From Streptomyces sp. NBC_01476 (GTDB lineage Bacteria > Actinomycetota > Actinomycetes > Streptomycetales > Streptomycetaceae), in assembly GCF_036227265.1 (NCBI RefSeq), contig NZ_CP109446.1, positions 7,891,001 to 7,955,000 of the forward strand: a DNA stretch of 64,000 nucleotides, in the 5' to 3' direction. Every line of letters starts with the position of its first letter. Position 1 is the stretch's first letter. The position numbers and the translations under genes are program-made. The notes beneath the pieces were generated by a model. The model searched no databases. It saw only the letters and a program-made list of their open reading frames with translations, and had not been told where the DNA came from. Below, piece after piece: positions 52,466-61,049 of this stretch.

Positions 52466-53841
52466 GACGCCGCCCTCCGCGTCCGCGCGGCGGCCTCGTC
52501 GGGGTGGCGCAGGCCCAGGTGGTCCCGGAGCGTGGTGCCCTCGTACTCGGTACGGAAGACGCCGCGCTCCTGGAGCAGCGGGACCACGGTGTCGGCGAAG
52601 TCGTCGATACCGCCCGGCGTCAGGTGCGGGGCGAGGATGAAGCCGTCGCTGGCATCGGTCTGCACGAACTCGTTGAGCGCCTCGGCGACCGTGGCCGGGG
52701 TGCCGATGAAGGACTGGCGGCCGGTCACCTCGATGATCACCTCGCGGGTGGTGAGGTTCTTCGCCTCGGCGAGCGCCCGCCACTGGGCGGCGACGGCCAG
52801 CGGGTCACGGTGCATCCGGACGCTGGCCCGGCCCCGGGCGATGGTGTTCTCGCCGACCAGCGGGTCGACCTCGGGCAGCGGGCCGTCCGGGTCGTGGTCG
52901 CTGAGATCGCGGTTCCACAGCTGCTCCAGGAACTTGATCGCGGTCTGGCCGCTGACCTGCTGCCGGCGGATCAGCAGCGCCTTCTCCTGGGCTTCGGCGT
53001 CGGTGTCGCCGAGTACGAAGGTCACCCCGGGCAGGATCTTCAGCTCGTCACGGGAGCGGCCGTACTTGGCCAGCCGGCCCTTGACGTCGGCGTAGAACTC
53101 CCGGCCGGCCTCCAGCGTGCCGTGCCGGGTGAAGATCGCGTCCGCGGCGGACGCGGCGAACTCGCGGCCCTCCTCGGAGTCGCCGGCCTGGAAGATCACC
53201 GGCCGTCCCTGCGGGCTGCGCGGGACGTTGAAGCGCCCGCGGATGTCGAACTGGGTCACCCGGTGGTCGAACCGGCCCGCGTCCGGGTCGCCAAGGAAGA
53301 CACCGGACTCCTTGTCCGCGACGATCTCGTCGCCCTTCCAGGAGTCGAAGAGCACCTTGGTCGCGTCCAGGAACTGCCGGGCCCGCTCGTAGCGGTCGCC
53401 CTGGGCGAGGAAGCCGCCGCGCCGGAAGTTCTGCCCGGTGAACTCGTCCCAGGAGGTGACGACGTTCCAGGCGGCGCGGCCGGCCGACAGGTGGTCGAGG
53501 GAGGCGAACTGGCGGGCCACCTCGTAGGGCTCGTTGAAGGTGGAGTTGATGGTCCCGGCGAGTCCGAGGCGTTCGGTGACGGCGGCGAGCGCGGTCAGCA
53601 CGGTGAAGGTGTCGGGGCGGCCGACCACGTCCAGGTCGTAGATCTCGCCGCCCTGTTCCCGCAGCCGCAGGCCCTCGGCGAGGAAGAGGAAGTCGAACTT
53701 GGCGCGCTCTGCGGTCTTCGCCAGGTGGACGAAGGAGCTGAAGTCGATCTGGCTGCCGGCCGCCGGGTCGCTCCACACGGTGGTGTTGTTGACACCGGGG
53801 AAGTGCGCGGCGAGGTGGATCTGCTTGACGGGCTTGCTCAT
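52462..53841 (-). CDS. LLM-class monooxygenase of the NtaA/SnaA/DszA family
   Basis: This 459-residue FMNH2-dependent monooxygenase fits the NtaA/SnaA/DszA (SoxA) subfamily: IHLAAHFPGVNNTTVWSDPAAGSQIDFSSFVHLAKTAERAKFDFLFLAEGLRL, HLSAGRAAWNVVTSWDEFTGQNFRRGG and the long C-terminal extension. Relatives oxidise sulfones or aminopolycarboxylates; B. subtilis YtnJ in the S-alkylcysteine operon is in this group. It follows the first LLM gene by 32 bases. Confidence 0.87.
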   Translation of the reverse strand: MSKPVKQIHLAAHFPGVNNTTVWSDPAAGSQIDFSSFVHLAKTAERAKFDFLFLAEGLRLREQGGEIYDLDVVGRPDTFTVLTALAAVTERLGLAGTINSTFNEPYEVARQFASLDHLSAGRAAWNVVTSWDEFTGQNFRRGGFLAQGDRYERARQFLDATKVLFDSWKGDEIVADKESGVFLGDPDAGRFDHRVTQFDIRGRFNVPRSPQGRPVIFQAGDSEEGREFAASAADAIFTRHGTLEAGREFYADVKGRLAKYGRSRDELKILPGVTFVLGDTDAEAQEKALLIRRQQVSGQTAIKFLEQLWNRDLSDHDPDGPLPEVDPLVGENTIARGRASVRMHRDPLAVAAQWRALAEAKNLTTREVIIEVTGRQSFIGTPATVAEALNEFVQTDASDGFILAPHLTPGGIDDFADTVVPLLQERGVFRTEYEGTTLRDHLGLRHPDEAAARTRRAAS

Positions 53842-53873
53842 GCGACGGGCTTCCTTAAGGTCTCTGCGGGCGC

Positions 53874-55103
53874 TCAGACGGCGGAGGTGGTCGGGGCGGA
53901 AGCGGTGGCGTAACGATTCGCCGGGCGGGGGAGTCCCAGCAGGCCGCGCAGGGTGGCGGCCTCGTACGCGGTACGGAACAGGCCGCGCCGCCGCAGTTCG
54001 GGCACCAGGTGGCGGGTGATCTGCTCCAGGTCGTGCGGGACGGCGGCCGGCCGCAGCCGGAAACCGGTGATCCCGGCCGCCTGCCACTGCTCCAGCAGGT
54101 CCGCGAGGCCGGCCGGGGTGCCGGCGAAGACCAGGGCGTCGCTGGTGTACGCCGCGCCCGCCCGCTCGTCCAGCCGCGCGCCGCGGGCGGCGGCCGCCTC
54201 GTCGGTGTCGTCCAGCAGGACCACCAGGTCGGCGAAGACGTGCACCGTCTCCCCGGCGCGGCCCGCCTCGTCCTGGCCGGCCCGGATCTCGGCGATGATC
54301 GCCCGGGCGTCCTCGGCGTCGCGCGGGGTGATGAAACCGACATCGGTGGAGCGGGCGACCAGGCGGAAGGGAATGCTCTGGTGCGCCAGCGCCGCGACGA
54401 TCGGCTGGCCCTGCGGCGGGCGCGGGGTGATCGACGGGCCCTTGACGCTGAACCGCGGTCCCTCGAAGTCGATGTAGTGCAGCTTCTTCCGGTCGATGAA
54501 GCGGCCGGTCGCGACGTCGCGGATCTCGGCGTCGTCCTCCCAGCTGTCCCAGAGCCGCCGCACCACCTCGACGTAATCGGCGGCCTCGTCGAAGGTCTCG
54601 GTGAGCAGCGCCTGGACCTCGGGGGTGTTGAAGTCCTCGAACCGGAACGGCGGGAAGCTGCGCCGTCCGAAGAGTTCCGCCTCGTAAGGGCGGGCCGAGA
54701 CCTGCACCCGCAGCCCGGCCCGGCCGCCGCTGACGTAGTCGAGCGTGGCGATCGCCTTGGAGAGGTGGAAAGGCTCGGTGTGAGTGACCACAGCCGTCGG
54801 GATCAGACCGATGTGGCTGGTCAGCGGGGCGATCCGGGCGGCGATCTGCACCGCGTCCAGCCGGCCGCGGACCTGGTCGGTGCGCTGGTCGAGCTCGGTG
54901 TAGTCGGCGGACTGGAGACCGAGCGAGTCCTCGATCGTGACGAAGTCCAGCAGGCCGCGCTCGGCCTCGGCGACCAGGCCGGCCCAGTACGCCGCCGTGA
55001 ACAGGTCTTGGGGCCGGGCGTCGGTTTCGCGCCAGGCGGCGGGGTGCCACCCGGCGCCGTCAAGGGCGACGGCGAGGTGGAGGGCGGGGTGCGGCTGAGG
55101 CAT
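53874..55103 (-). CDS. LLM-class flavin-dependent oxidoreductase, first gene of the minus-strand sulfur operon
   Basis: This 409-residue luciferase-family monooxygenase has HLAVALDGAGWHPAAWRE, LLDFVTIEDSLGLQS, ATLDYVSGGRAGLRVQVSARPYEAELFGRR. It is related to NtaA-type enzymes. ATG 55103 has AGGAAG nine bases upstream. The 272-base region between this start and the leader peptide stop at 55376 contains no gene and is long enough for attenuator hairpins. Confidence 0.83.
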   Translation of the reverse strand: MPQPHPALHLAVALDGAGWHPAAWRETDARPQDLFTAAYWAGLVAEAERGLLDFVTIEDSLGLQSADYTELDQRTDQVRGRLDAVQIAARIAPLTSHIGLIPTAVVTHTEPFHLSKAIATLDYVSGGRAGLRVQVSARPYEAELFGRRSFPPFRFEDFNTPEVQALLTETFDEAADYVEVVRRLWDSWEDDAEIRDVATGRFIDRKKLHYIDFEGPRFSVKGPSITPRPPQGQPIVAALAHQSIPFRLVARSTDVGFITPRDAEDARAIIAEIRAGQDEAGRAGETVHVFADLVVLLDDTDEAAAARGARLDERAGAAYTSDALVFAGTPAGLADLLEQWQAAGITGFRLRPAAVPHDLEQITRHLVPELRRRGLFRTAYEAATLRGLLGLPRPANRYATASAPTTSAV

Positions 55104-55375
55104 GGGAGGTCGCTTCCTGCTCGGGTGGAGGGCGCTCCACCGTGCTGCGGACATGCCGGACGGAACCCGCGCCGGGCGGTCGGCCCGGGGCGGCGTCGGC
55201 GGGGGGAAGAGGGGAGGAGAAGACGGGGGCTCGGGAGGAGCCGGGCGAAGAGCGGAAGGGGCGCGGTCGCGGGACGGCGTGCCGCGACGCAGCGGGGCAC
55301 CGGTCCGCGCGATGCGCGGGGCTCAGCGGATCCGCGTGGCCGGCGACAGCCGGTGCCGCGGGAACGGCGGAGCGG

Positions 55376-55456
55376 TCAGATGTCCGTACAGAGGGCGCTG
55401 GAGATGCGCTGCAGGTCGATGTGCCGACGCGAGTAGGTACTGATGGCTCGACGCAC
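55376..55456 (-). CDS. Putative leader peptide (RRxxD...C type) of the minus-strand sulfur operon
   Basis: This 26-residue ORF starts at GTG 55456, six bases after GGAGGGG, and reads ...YSRRHIDLQRISSALCTDI and stop. The motif RRHIDL-7 residues-Cys matches the other three leader ORFs here and the short proteins annotated in Streptomyces as putative leader peptides. Unlike the two leaderless examples it has a clear ribosome site. It precedes four LLM monooxygenases and two flavin reductases. Confidence 0.72.
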   Translation of the reverse strand: MRRAISTYSRRHIDLQRISSALCTDI

Positions 55457-55509
55457 TACAGTCCCCTCCACCTTCGATCGCGCGCTTGCGTAAACCGGGC
55501 TCGGCTCCG

Positions 55510-55850
55510 CCGGGTCGTCACCTGGAGCACCCCGCCGCGTCGGAGGGTTGCTGGTCAGCCAGCCAGGGCTTGTTGCTGACGCTCATAACCTGCTCACACG
55601 GTAACTCCGGACCGGCGTCGAACACAATGGCTGGTCGACGGGCTGTGGATCACACAGTGACCGCTTTCCCGCCCCCGGGGCCGGCCCACCGCTCCGGACC
55701 GGCCGGGCTGACGGACCGTCGAATACTGAGGCATTGCCCAAAGCCGACCCAGCGGTTACGGTATGCCCTGGTTATGAGCGTCAGCTTTGAGCCCTGGCTG
55801 GCTGACCGGCAACCCTCGTCCGCGGTGGGGTGCTCCAGGTGACGACCCGG
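55510..55850. repeat. 81-bp inverted repeat flanking a 179-bp centre (MITE-like)
   Basis: The arms 55510-55590 and 55770-55850 are complementary over 81 bases with about ten mismatches by eye. Outer ends read CCGGGTCGTCACCTGGAGCA. The centre has no significant ORF. The structure lies between two divergent leader peptides. It could be a miniature transposable element, or the collapsed end of an IS, that now supplies the promoters or shared control of both operons. No target duplication was identified. Confidence 0.75.
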
Positions 55851-55911
55851 CGGGACGGTCACGTTCCGTAAGCGCGAGGCCCCATGGGCCGGAGGATGCG
55901 AGGTGATCCGC

Positions 55912-56046
55912 ATGCAGATACGACGCACCGACAACAGCGGTACGCCGCTTCCGCGCGGGTTCGCTCAGCTCATGGTGGCCCGCCGCCACGTCGACCTGCT
56001 CCGGGTGAGCAGCGCACTGTGTCCGAGGACGTCCCCGGTCTGTTGA
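55912..56046 (+). CDS. Putative leader peptide (RRxxD...C type) of the amino-acid transporter operon
   Basis: This 44-residue ORF starts at ATG 55912 directly after GAGGTGATC, an almost perfect Shine-Dalgarno sequence. It contains ...MVARRHVDLLRVSSALC followed by PRTSPVC and stop, so it has two cysteine codons, one as the last sense codon. An internal ATG at 55972 would give a 24-residue peptide but has no ribosome site. The stop lies 134 bases before the permease gene; a small hairpin (GCGCTC/GAGCGC, 56055-56071) follows the stop. Confidence 0.72.
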   Translation: MQIRRTDNSGTPLPRGFAQLMVARRHVDLLRVSSALCPRTSPVC

Positions 56047-56180
56047 CCGCACTCGCGCTCCGAGCGAGCGCTGAGATGTCCGTACGCCTGCCGTCGCCCG
56101 GCCACGCCCGCACTCCGCACACCGCCCGCCGCTGACCCACGGCGCGGTGCTGCGCCCCATGGGACGGAAAGCACACCACC

Positions 56181-57218
56181 ATGAGCAGCTCTGACACCTC
56201 CGCGCGCAAATCCGCCGCGCCGGAACCACCGCCCCCGACCGCCGCGCAGCCACCGCCGCCTGCCGCCGCCTCCACGGCCCCCGCCGACCGCCCCACCGAC
56301 GAGCAACTGCTCGCCGCGAAGCTGGTCCCGCTGCGCCACCCCGGCCAGTGGGTCTCGGCCCTCGTCCTGCTGGTGCTCTTCGCGATGCTGGTCAACACGG
56401 TGCTGACCAACAACCGGTTCCAGTGGGGCACCGTCGGCGACTACTTCCTCAACGGATCGATCGTGCACGGGCTGGAGCTGACGCTCTGGCTCACCGCCGC
56501 GGTGATGGCCACCGGCTATCTGCTCGGGATCGGCGTCGCCGCGATGCGGCTGTCGCACAACCCGATCCTCAGCTCGCTCAGCTTCGCCTTCGTCTGGCTG
56601 ATACGTTCCGTCCCGCCCCTGGTGCAGCTGCTCTTCTGGTACGAACTCGCCTCGCTCTACCCGCAGTTGTCGCTCGGCATCCCGTTCGGCAGCGAATTCG
56701 TCACGGTGCGGACGGCCCATCTGTTCAGCGGCATCCTCGCCGCGTACGTGGGACTCAGCCTGGATGTCGCGGCCTTCTCCTCGGAGATCGTCCGCGGCGG
56801 CATCCTGTCCGTCGACCACGGCCAGACCGAGGCCGCCCAGGCGCTCGGCCTCGGGAACGCGCGGATCTTCCGCAGGATCGTGCTGCCGCAGGCGATGCCG
56901 GCCATCGTGCCGGCCTCGGGCAACCTGCTGATCGGGATGCTCAAGGCGACCTCGATCGTGAGCGTCATCGCGGTGCAGGACCTGCTCTACTCCTCGCAGT
57001 TGATCTACAACCAGAACTACCTGATCATCCCGCTGCTCCTGGTGGCGACGCTCTGGTACATCATCCTCACCACGCTGCTCTCGATCGGGCAGTTCTTCGT
57101 CGAGCGCTACTACGCCCGCGGCAGCAACCGCGGTGGCAGGAGGAGCTTCCGGGAGCTCTTCCGGGGCAATGTGCCGCTGCTCGGCAGGACCGGCAACGAA
57201 CTGGCGGGCATCTCATGA
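56181..57218 (+). CDS. Polar amino acid ABC transporter permease (first module)
   Basis: This 345-residue permease of the HisM/GlnP/TcyL type has a Pro/Ala-rich N-terminus (about 50 residues), then LVPLRHPGQW and about five membrane segments. The loop EIVRGGILSVDHGQTEAAQALGLGNARIFRRIVLPQAMPAIVP is the family's EAA motif. It overlaps the ATPase gene by four bases. Given the neighbouring monooxygenases and leader peptides, S-substituted cysteines or cystine are plausible substrates (inference). Confidence 0.88.
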   Translation: MSSSDTSARKSAAPEPPPPTAAQPPPPAAASTAPADRPTDEQLLAAKLVPLRHPGQWVSALVLLVLFAMLVNTVLTNNRFQWGTVGDYFLNGSIVHGLELTLWLTAAVMATGYLLGIGVAAMRLSHNPILSSLSFAFVWLIRSVPPLVQLLFWYELASLYPQLSLGIPFGSEFVTVRTAHLFSGILAAYVGLSLDVAAFSSEIVRGGILSVDHGQTEAAQALGLGNARIFRRIVLPQAMPAIVPASGNLLIGMLKATSIVSVIAVQDLLYSSQLIYNQNYLIIPLLLVATLWYIILTTLLSIGQFFVERYYARGSNRGGRRSFRELFRGNVPLLGRTGNELAGIS

Positions 57219-57991
57219 CGACCGTGGCCACCGACCCCCTGGTACGGATCAGGGGACTGCGCAAGAGCTTCGGCACACATCTGGTCCTGGACGGTGTCGA
57301 CCTGGATGTGCGCCAGGGCGAAGTCACCGTGCTGCTCGGGCCTTCGGGCTCCGGCAAGTCCACCCTGCTGCGCAGCATCAACCACCTGGAGCGTCCCGAC
57401 GGCGGATTCGTCGAGGTGGGCGGCGAGATCATCGGCTACCGGCACCAGGACGGCCGGCTGCATGAACTGGGACACCGGTCGATCACCCGGCAGCGCGCCC
57501 GGGTCGGCATGGTCTTCCAGCAGTTCAACCTCTTCCCGCACCTCACCGTGGTGGAGAACATCGTCGAGGCCCCGATCGCCGTGCACGGGGTGCCGAAGAA
57601 GCAGGCCGCGGCCAAGGCCCGCGAACTGCTGGAGCGCGTCGGTCTCGGCGGCCGGGAAGGGTCCTATCCCCGACAGCTCTCCGGCGGCCAGCAGCAACGC
57701 GTCGCCATCGCCAGGGCACTGGCGATGGAGCCGGAACTGCTGCTGTTCGACGAGCCGACCAGCGCTCTCGACCCGGAACTGGTCGGCGAAGTCCTCGCGG
57801 TCATCAAGGATCTCGCCGACAGCGGGATGACCATGATCGTCGTCACCCATGAGATCGGCTTCGCCCGTGAGGTCGCGGACACCGTGGTCTTCCTGGACGG
57901 AGGCCGGATCATCGAATCCGGCGCACCGGCCGACGTCCTGGAACGTCCGCACCACGAGCGGGCCCGCGCCTTCCTCGCCGCGGTCCTGTGA
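57215..57991 (+). CDS. Polar amino acid ABC transporter ATP-binding protein (first module)
   Basis: This 258-residue GlnQ/TcyN-type ATPase has Walker A GPSGSGKST (42-50), the Q-loop VFQQFNLFPHLTVVEN, signature LSGGQQQR, Walker B LLLFDEPTSALDPE and the switch His in VTHEIGFAREVAD. It is coupled to the permease by a four-base overlap. The binding-protein gene follows after 158 bases; that gap holds a pyrimidine-rich leader with no ORF. Confidence 0.9.
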   Translation: MTTVATDPLVRIRGLRKSFGTHLVLDGVDLDVRQGEVTVLLGPSGSGKSTLLRSINHLERPDGGFVEVGGEIIGYRHQDGRLHELGHRSITRQRARVGMVFQQFNLFPHLTVVENIVEAPIAVHGVPKKQAAAKARELLERVGLGGREGSYPRQLSGGQQQRVAIARALAMEPELLLFDEPTSALDPELVGEVLAVIKDLADSGMTMIVVTHEIGFAREVADTVVFLDGGRIIESGAPADVLERPHHERARAFLAAVL

Positions 57992-58149
57992 CCACCCGGC
58001 TCCCTTCACCTCCCCGGTAGACCGCCCGTACCTTCTGTCCCGTATCCACCACTTTTTCCCCTTTCAACGGCGGCTCTCCGCCGCTTCCCTACCACCCCCT
58101 TGCCCGCCGACCCCCGTACCACCCTTGTCACCCCTGGAAAGGAACCACC

Positions 58150-59148
58150 GTGACGACCGACGGACGCCCCGCCCGCCACGTCTCCCGAACGGCCCTCACC
58201 GCGACCGGCGCCGCTGCCGTCCTCGCCCTGCTCACCGCCTGCGGCTCCAGCTCCGGTTCGGCCGATACCGCGCCGGCGGGCGGAGCTCCGAGCGCGAAGT
58301 CCCCGTCCGCGGCGGCGTCCACGGCGCTGCCGACCGAGGACGTCGTCTCCGGGATCCAGGCCGACCCGGCCCTGAAGGCCGAACTGCCGAAGGCGATCCA
58401 GACCCGCGGCAGCCTGATCCTGGGCACCTCACGGGTGGTCGGCACCTCCGGCCTGCCGCACGGCGGCCAGGACCCGAGCGGCAAGACCGTCGGCCTCGAC
58501 ATCGACCTGCGCGACGCGATCGGCAAGGTGCTCGGCGTCACCTGGGACGTGCAGTACGGCACCTTCCCCACCGTCATCCCCGGCGTGCAGAACGGGAAGT
58601 ACGACGTCGGACAGGACAACTTCGGTGCCACCAAGACCCGCGAGGAGGTCGTCGACTTCGCGACCTACCTCAATGACGGCCAGTCCTTCCTCGGCCCCAA
58701 GGACCTGCCGGCCGACTCGGTGACCAGCCTCACCGACCTGTGCGGCTACAACGTCGCCACCAGCCCGGGCTCGACCTTCCAGCAGATCCTCACCGACGGC
58801 GCGGGCAAGTGCGCCGCGGCCGGCAAGAAGCCCTACAAGGTCCAGTACTTCGCGGACACCGCGCCGATCATCCTCGGTCTGCAGAACGGCAAGGTGGACA
58901 TCTACTTCGGCCCGACGCTGGGTCTGAAGTACGACGCCACGCACGTGCCGAACACCAAGTACCTCGGCGAGATCAGCACCACCCCGGTCGGCTTCGTCAC
59001 CGCGAAGAACTCGCCGATCGCCAAGGCCATCAGCGACGCCGTCAACAAGCTCATCGCCACCGGTGACTACGCCAGGATCTTCACCAAGTGGGGTGTGCCC
59101 GGCACCGGCGTCAGCAGCTCGGTCGTCAACCCGCCCACCACCTTCTGA
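58150..59148 (+). CDS. Polar amino acid ABC transporter substrate-binding lipoprotein (first module)
   Basis: This 332-residue binding protein starts at GTG 58150 (AAAGGAA upstream). The lipoprotein signal ends at LTAC near residue 31, then a Ser/Gly/Ala linker. The SBP_bac_3 fold shows VGLDIDLRDAIGKVLGVTWDVQYG, VGQDNFGATKTREEVVDFATYL and the hinge segment. It belongs to the module 56181-59148 and probably binds a sulfur amino acid or related compound. Confidence 0.87.
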   Translation: MTTDGRPARHVSRTALTATGAAAVLALLTACGSSSGSADTAPAGGAPSAKSPSAAASTALPTEDVVSGIQADPALKAELPKAIQTRGSLILGTSRVVGTSGLPHGGQDPSGKTVGLDIDLRDAIGKVLGVTWDVQYGTFPTVIPGVQNGKYDVGQDNFGATKTREEVVDFATYLNDGQSFLGPKDLPADSVTSLTDLCGYNVATSPGSTFQQILTDGAGKCAAAGKKPYKVQYFADTAPIILGLQNGKVDIYFGPTLGLKYDATHVPNTKYLGEISTTPVGFVTAKNSPIAKAISDAVNKLIATGDYARIFTKWGVPGTGVSSSVVNPPTTF

Positions 59149-59165
59149 GCCGGGAGGAGACCGCG

Positions 59166-60167
59166 ATGACCGAGCCCCCTCCCACGGTCCCGACCAAGGA
59201 GAGACCACCGCACGACGCCGTACCCGGCTCCGGCGACCAGCAGCCGCGCTCCCTGTCGGCGCAGCGGGTGATCCCGCTGCGCCACCCGGGGCGCTGGATC
59301 GTCACCGCCGTGGTGCTGGTCCTCGCCGCCCAGTTCATCCACGGGCTGGCAAGCAACCCCTTCTACCAGTGGGACCGGTTCGGGTACTGGTTCTTCCGGC
59401 CGGTCATCATGCGCGGCCTGCTGGTCACCTTGAAAGTCACCGCACTCAGCGCGGTGTTCGGTCTGCTCGGCGGGATCCTGCTGGCGCTGGCCCGGCTCTC
59501 GAAGAGCCCGATCCTGCGGGCGGTCAGCTGGGTGTACATCTGGCTCTTCCGGTCGGTGCCGCTGATCGTGGTGCTGCTGATCCTGTACAACTTCAGCGCG
59601 CTGTACCGGACGTTGAGTCTCGGCGTGCCCTTCGGCCCCGGCTTCGTCCACTTCGGCGAGGCGTCGTTGGCCACCGAACTGGTCATCGCCACCGTCGGGC
59701 TGAGCCTCAGCGAGGCCGCGTACGGGGCCGAGGTGGTACGGGCCGGGATCCTCTCCGTCGACCAGGGCCAGCACGAGGCCGCCGCCGCACTGGGACTGCC
59801 CAAGGGCTATCAGTTCCGCCGGATCGTCCTGCCGCAGGCACTGCGCGCCATCGTCCCGTCCTATGTCAACCAGCTGATCGGGCTGATCAAGGGCACCTCG
59901 CTGGTCTTCTACGTGTCCCTGCTCGACCTCTTCGGCGAGGTGCAGAGCATGGGAAGCACCTACCCGGGAGACGTGGTGCCGCTGCTGATGGTGGCGACCG
60001 TCTGGTACGTGATCCTCACCAGCGTCGTGTCGATCGCACAGTTCTACGTGGAGCGCTACTACTCGCGCGGCGCACTGCGCACGGTCCCGCCCACCCCGCT
60101 GCAGAAACTGCGCGGCGGACTGCGCCGGCTGCGCGAGCGCGCCGACCTCGGAACGGTGAACGGATGA
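59166..60167 (+). CDS. Polar amino acid ABC transporter permease (second module)
   Basis: This 333-residue permease has a design parallel to the first module: a polar N-terminus, VIPLRHPGRW, about five membrane segments, and the EAA-loop region EVVRAGILSVDQGQHEAAAALGLPKGYQFRRIVLPQALRAIVPSY. GGGAGGAG precedes ATG 59166. Its clear similarity to 56181-57218 indicates duplication of the permease-ATPase-binding protein unit followed by divergence. Confidence 0.88.
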   Translation: MTEPPPTVPTKERPPHDAVPGSGDQQPRSLSAQRVIPLRHPGRWIVTAVVLVLAAQFIHGLASNPFYQWDRFGYWFFRPVIMRGLLVTLKVTALSAVFGLLGGILLALARLSKSPILRAVSWVYIWLFRSVPLIVVLLILYNFSALYRTLSLGVPFGPGFVHFGEASLATELVIATVGLSLSEAAYGAEVVRAGILSVDQGQHEAAAALGLPKGYQFRRIVLPQALRAIVPSYVNQLIGLIKGTSLVFYVSLLDLFGEVQSMGSTYPGDVVPLLMVATVWYVILTSVVSIAQFYVERYYSRGALRTVPPTPLQKLRGGLRRLRERADLGTVNG

Positions 60168-60952
60168 GCACTCCCCCTCTCGCCCCCGCCGCCGCTGCCG
60201 CGGTTCAGGTCCACGGCGCCCACAAGTGGTACGGCTCCCACCGAGTGCTCAACGGGGTGGACCTGACCGTCCAGCCCGGACAGGTCGCGGTGATCCTCGG
60301 CCCGTCCGGCTCCGGGAAGTCCACCCTGCTGCGGGCGATCAACCACCTGGAGAAGCTCGACATCGGTCACGTCAGCGTCAATGGCGAACTCATCGGCGTA
60401 CGCCGGCACGGCGACCGGCTCAAGGAGCTGAGCGAGCGGGCGATCCTCGCCCAGCGCAGCGGAATCGGCTTCGTCTTCCAGAGCTTCAACCTCTTCCCGC
60501 ACCTGACCGCCGTCGACAACGTGGCCGCCGCACCGGTGGCGACCGGCCGCGCGACCAAGGAGAAGGCCCGGGCGCTGGCGCTCGAACTGCTCGACCGGGT
60601 GGGCCTGGCCGGCAAGGCCGACGCCTACCCGCGCCAGCTCTCCGGCGGCCAGCAGCAGCGGGTGGCGATCGCCCGGGCACTGGCCCAGCGGCCGGGCGTG
60701 ATCCTCTTCGACGAGCCGACCTCGGCACTGGACCCGGAACTCGTCGGCGAGGTGCTCTCCGCCATCAAGGACCTGGCCAGCAGCGGGACCACGCTCATCG
60801 TGGTCACCCATGAGATCGGCTTCGCCCGCGAGGTCGCCGACCTGGTCGTCTTCCTCGACGGCGGAGAGATCCTCGAACAGGGCACCCCGGCCGAGGTGCT
60901 GGACAACCCCCGGCACCAGCGCACCCGGGAGTTCCTCAGCAAGGTCCTGTGA
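60164..60952 (+). CDS. Polar amino acid ABC transporter ATP-binding protein (second module)
   Basis: This 262-residue ATPase is closely similar in layout to 57215-57991: Walker A GPSGSGKST (46-54), Q-loop VFQSFNLFPHLTAVDN, signature LSGGQQQR, Walker B ILFDEPTSALDPE and the switch in VTHEIGFAREVAD. It overlaps its permease gene by four bases. Duplicate ATPases argue that the two modules function independently. Confidence 0.9.
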   Translation: MSTPPLAPAAAAAVQVHGAHKWYGSHRVLNGVDLTVQPGQVAVILGPSGSGKSTLLRAINHLEKLDIGHVSVNGELIGVRRHGDRLKELSERAILAQRSGIGFVFQSFNLFPHLTAVDNVAAAPVATGRATKEKARALALELLDRVGLAGKADAYPRQLSGGQQQRVAIARALAQRPGVILFDEPTSALDPELVGEVLSAIKDLASSGTTLIVVTHEIGFAREVADLVVFLDGGEILEQGTPAEVLDNPRHQRTREFLSKVL

Positions 60953-61049
60953 CCCTCCCGGTCCCCCCGGCCCTCCCGATCCCCTTCGGCGTCCCCCGTA
61001 CCCCCGTCCCCCTTCTGAGCACCACCCGAACCGAGTCCCCAGGAGAAGC

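Noticed and set aside
55102..55443. Plus-strand ORF in the gap upstream of the minus-strand LLM operon
   Set aside because: Low-complexity Gly/Arg composition with no ribosome site. The opposite strand carries the convincing leader peptide.
55972..56046. Shorter leader peptide starting at ATG 55972
   Set aside because: No ribosome site precedes it, whereas the in-frame ATG at 55912 follows GAGGTGATC at good spacing. A processed or alternative short form cannot be excluded.
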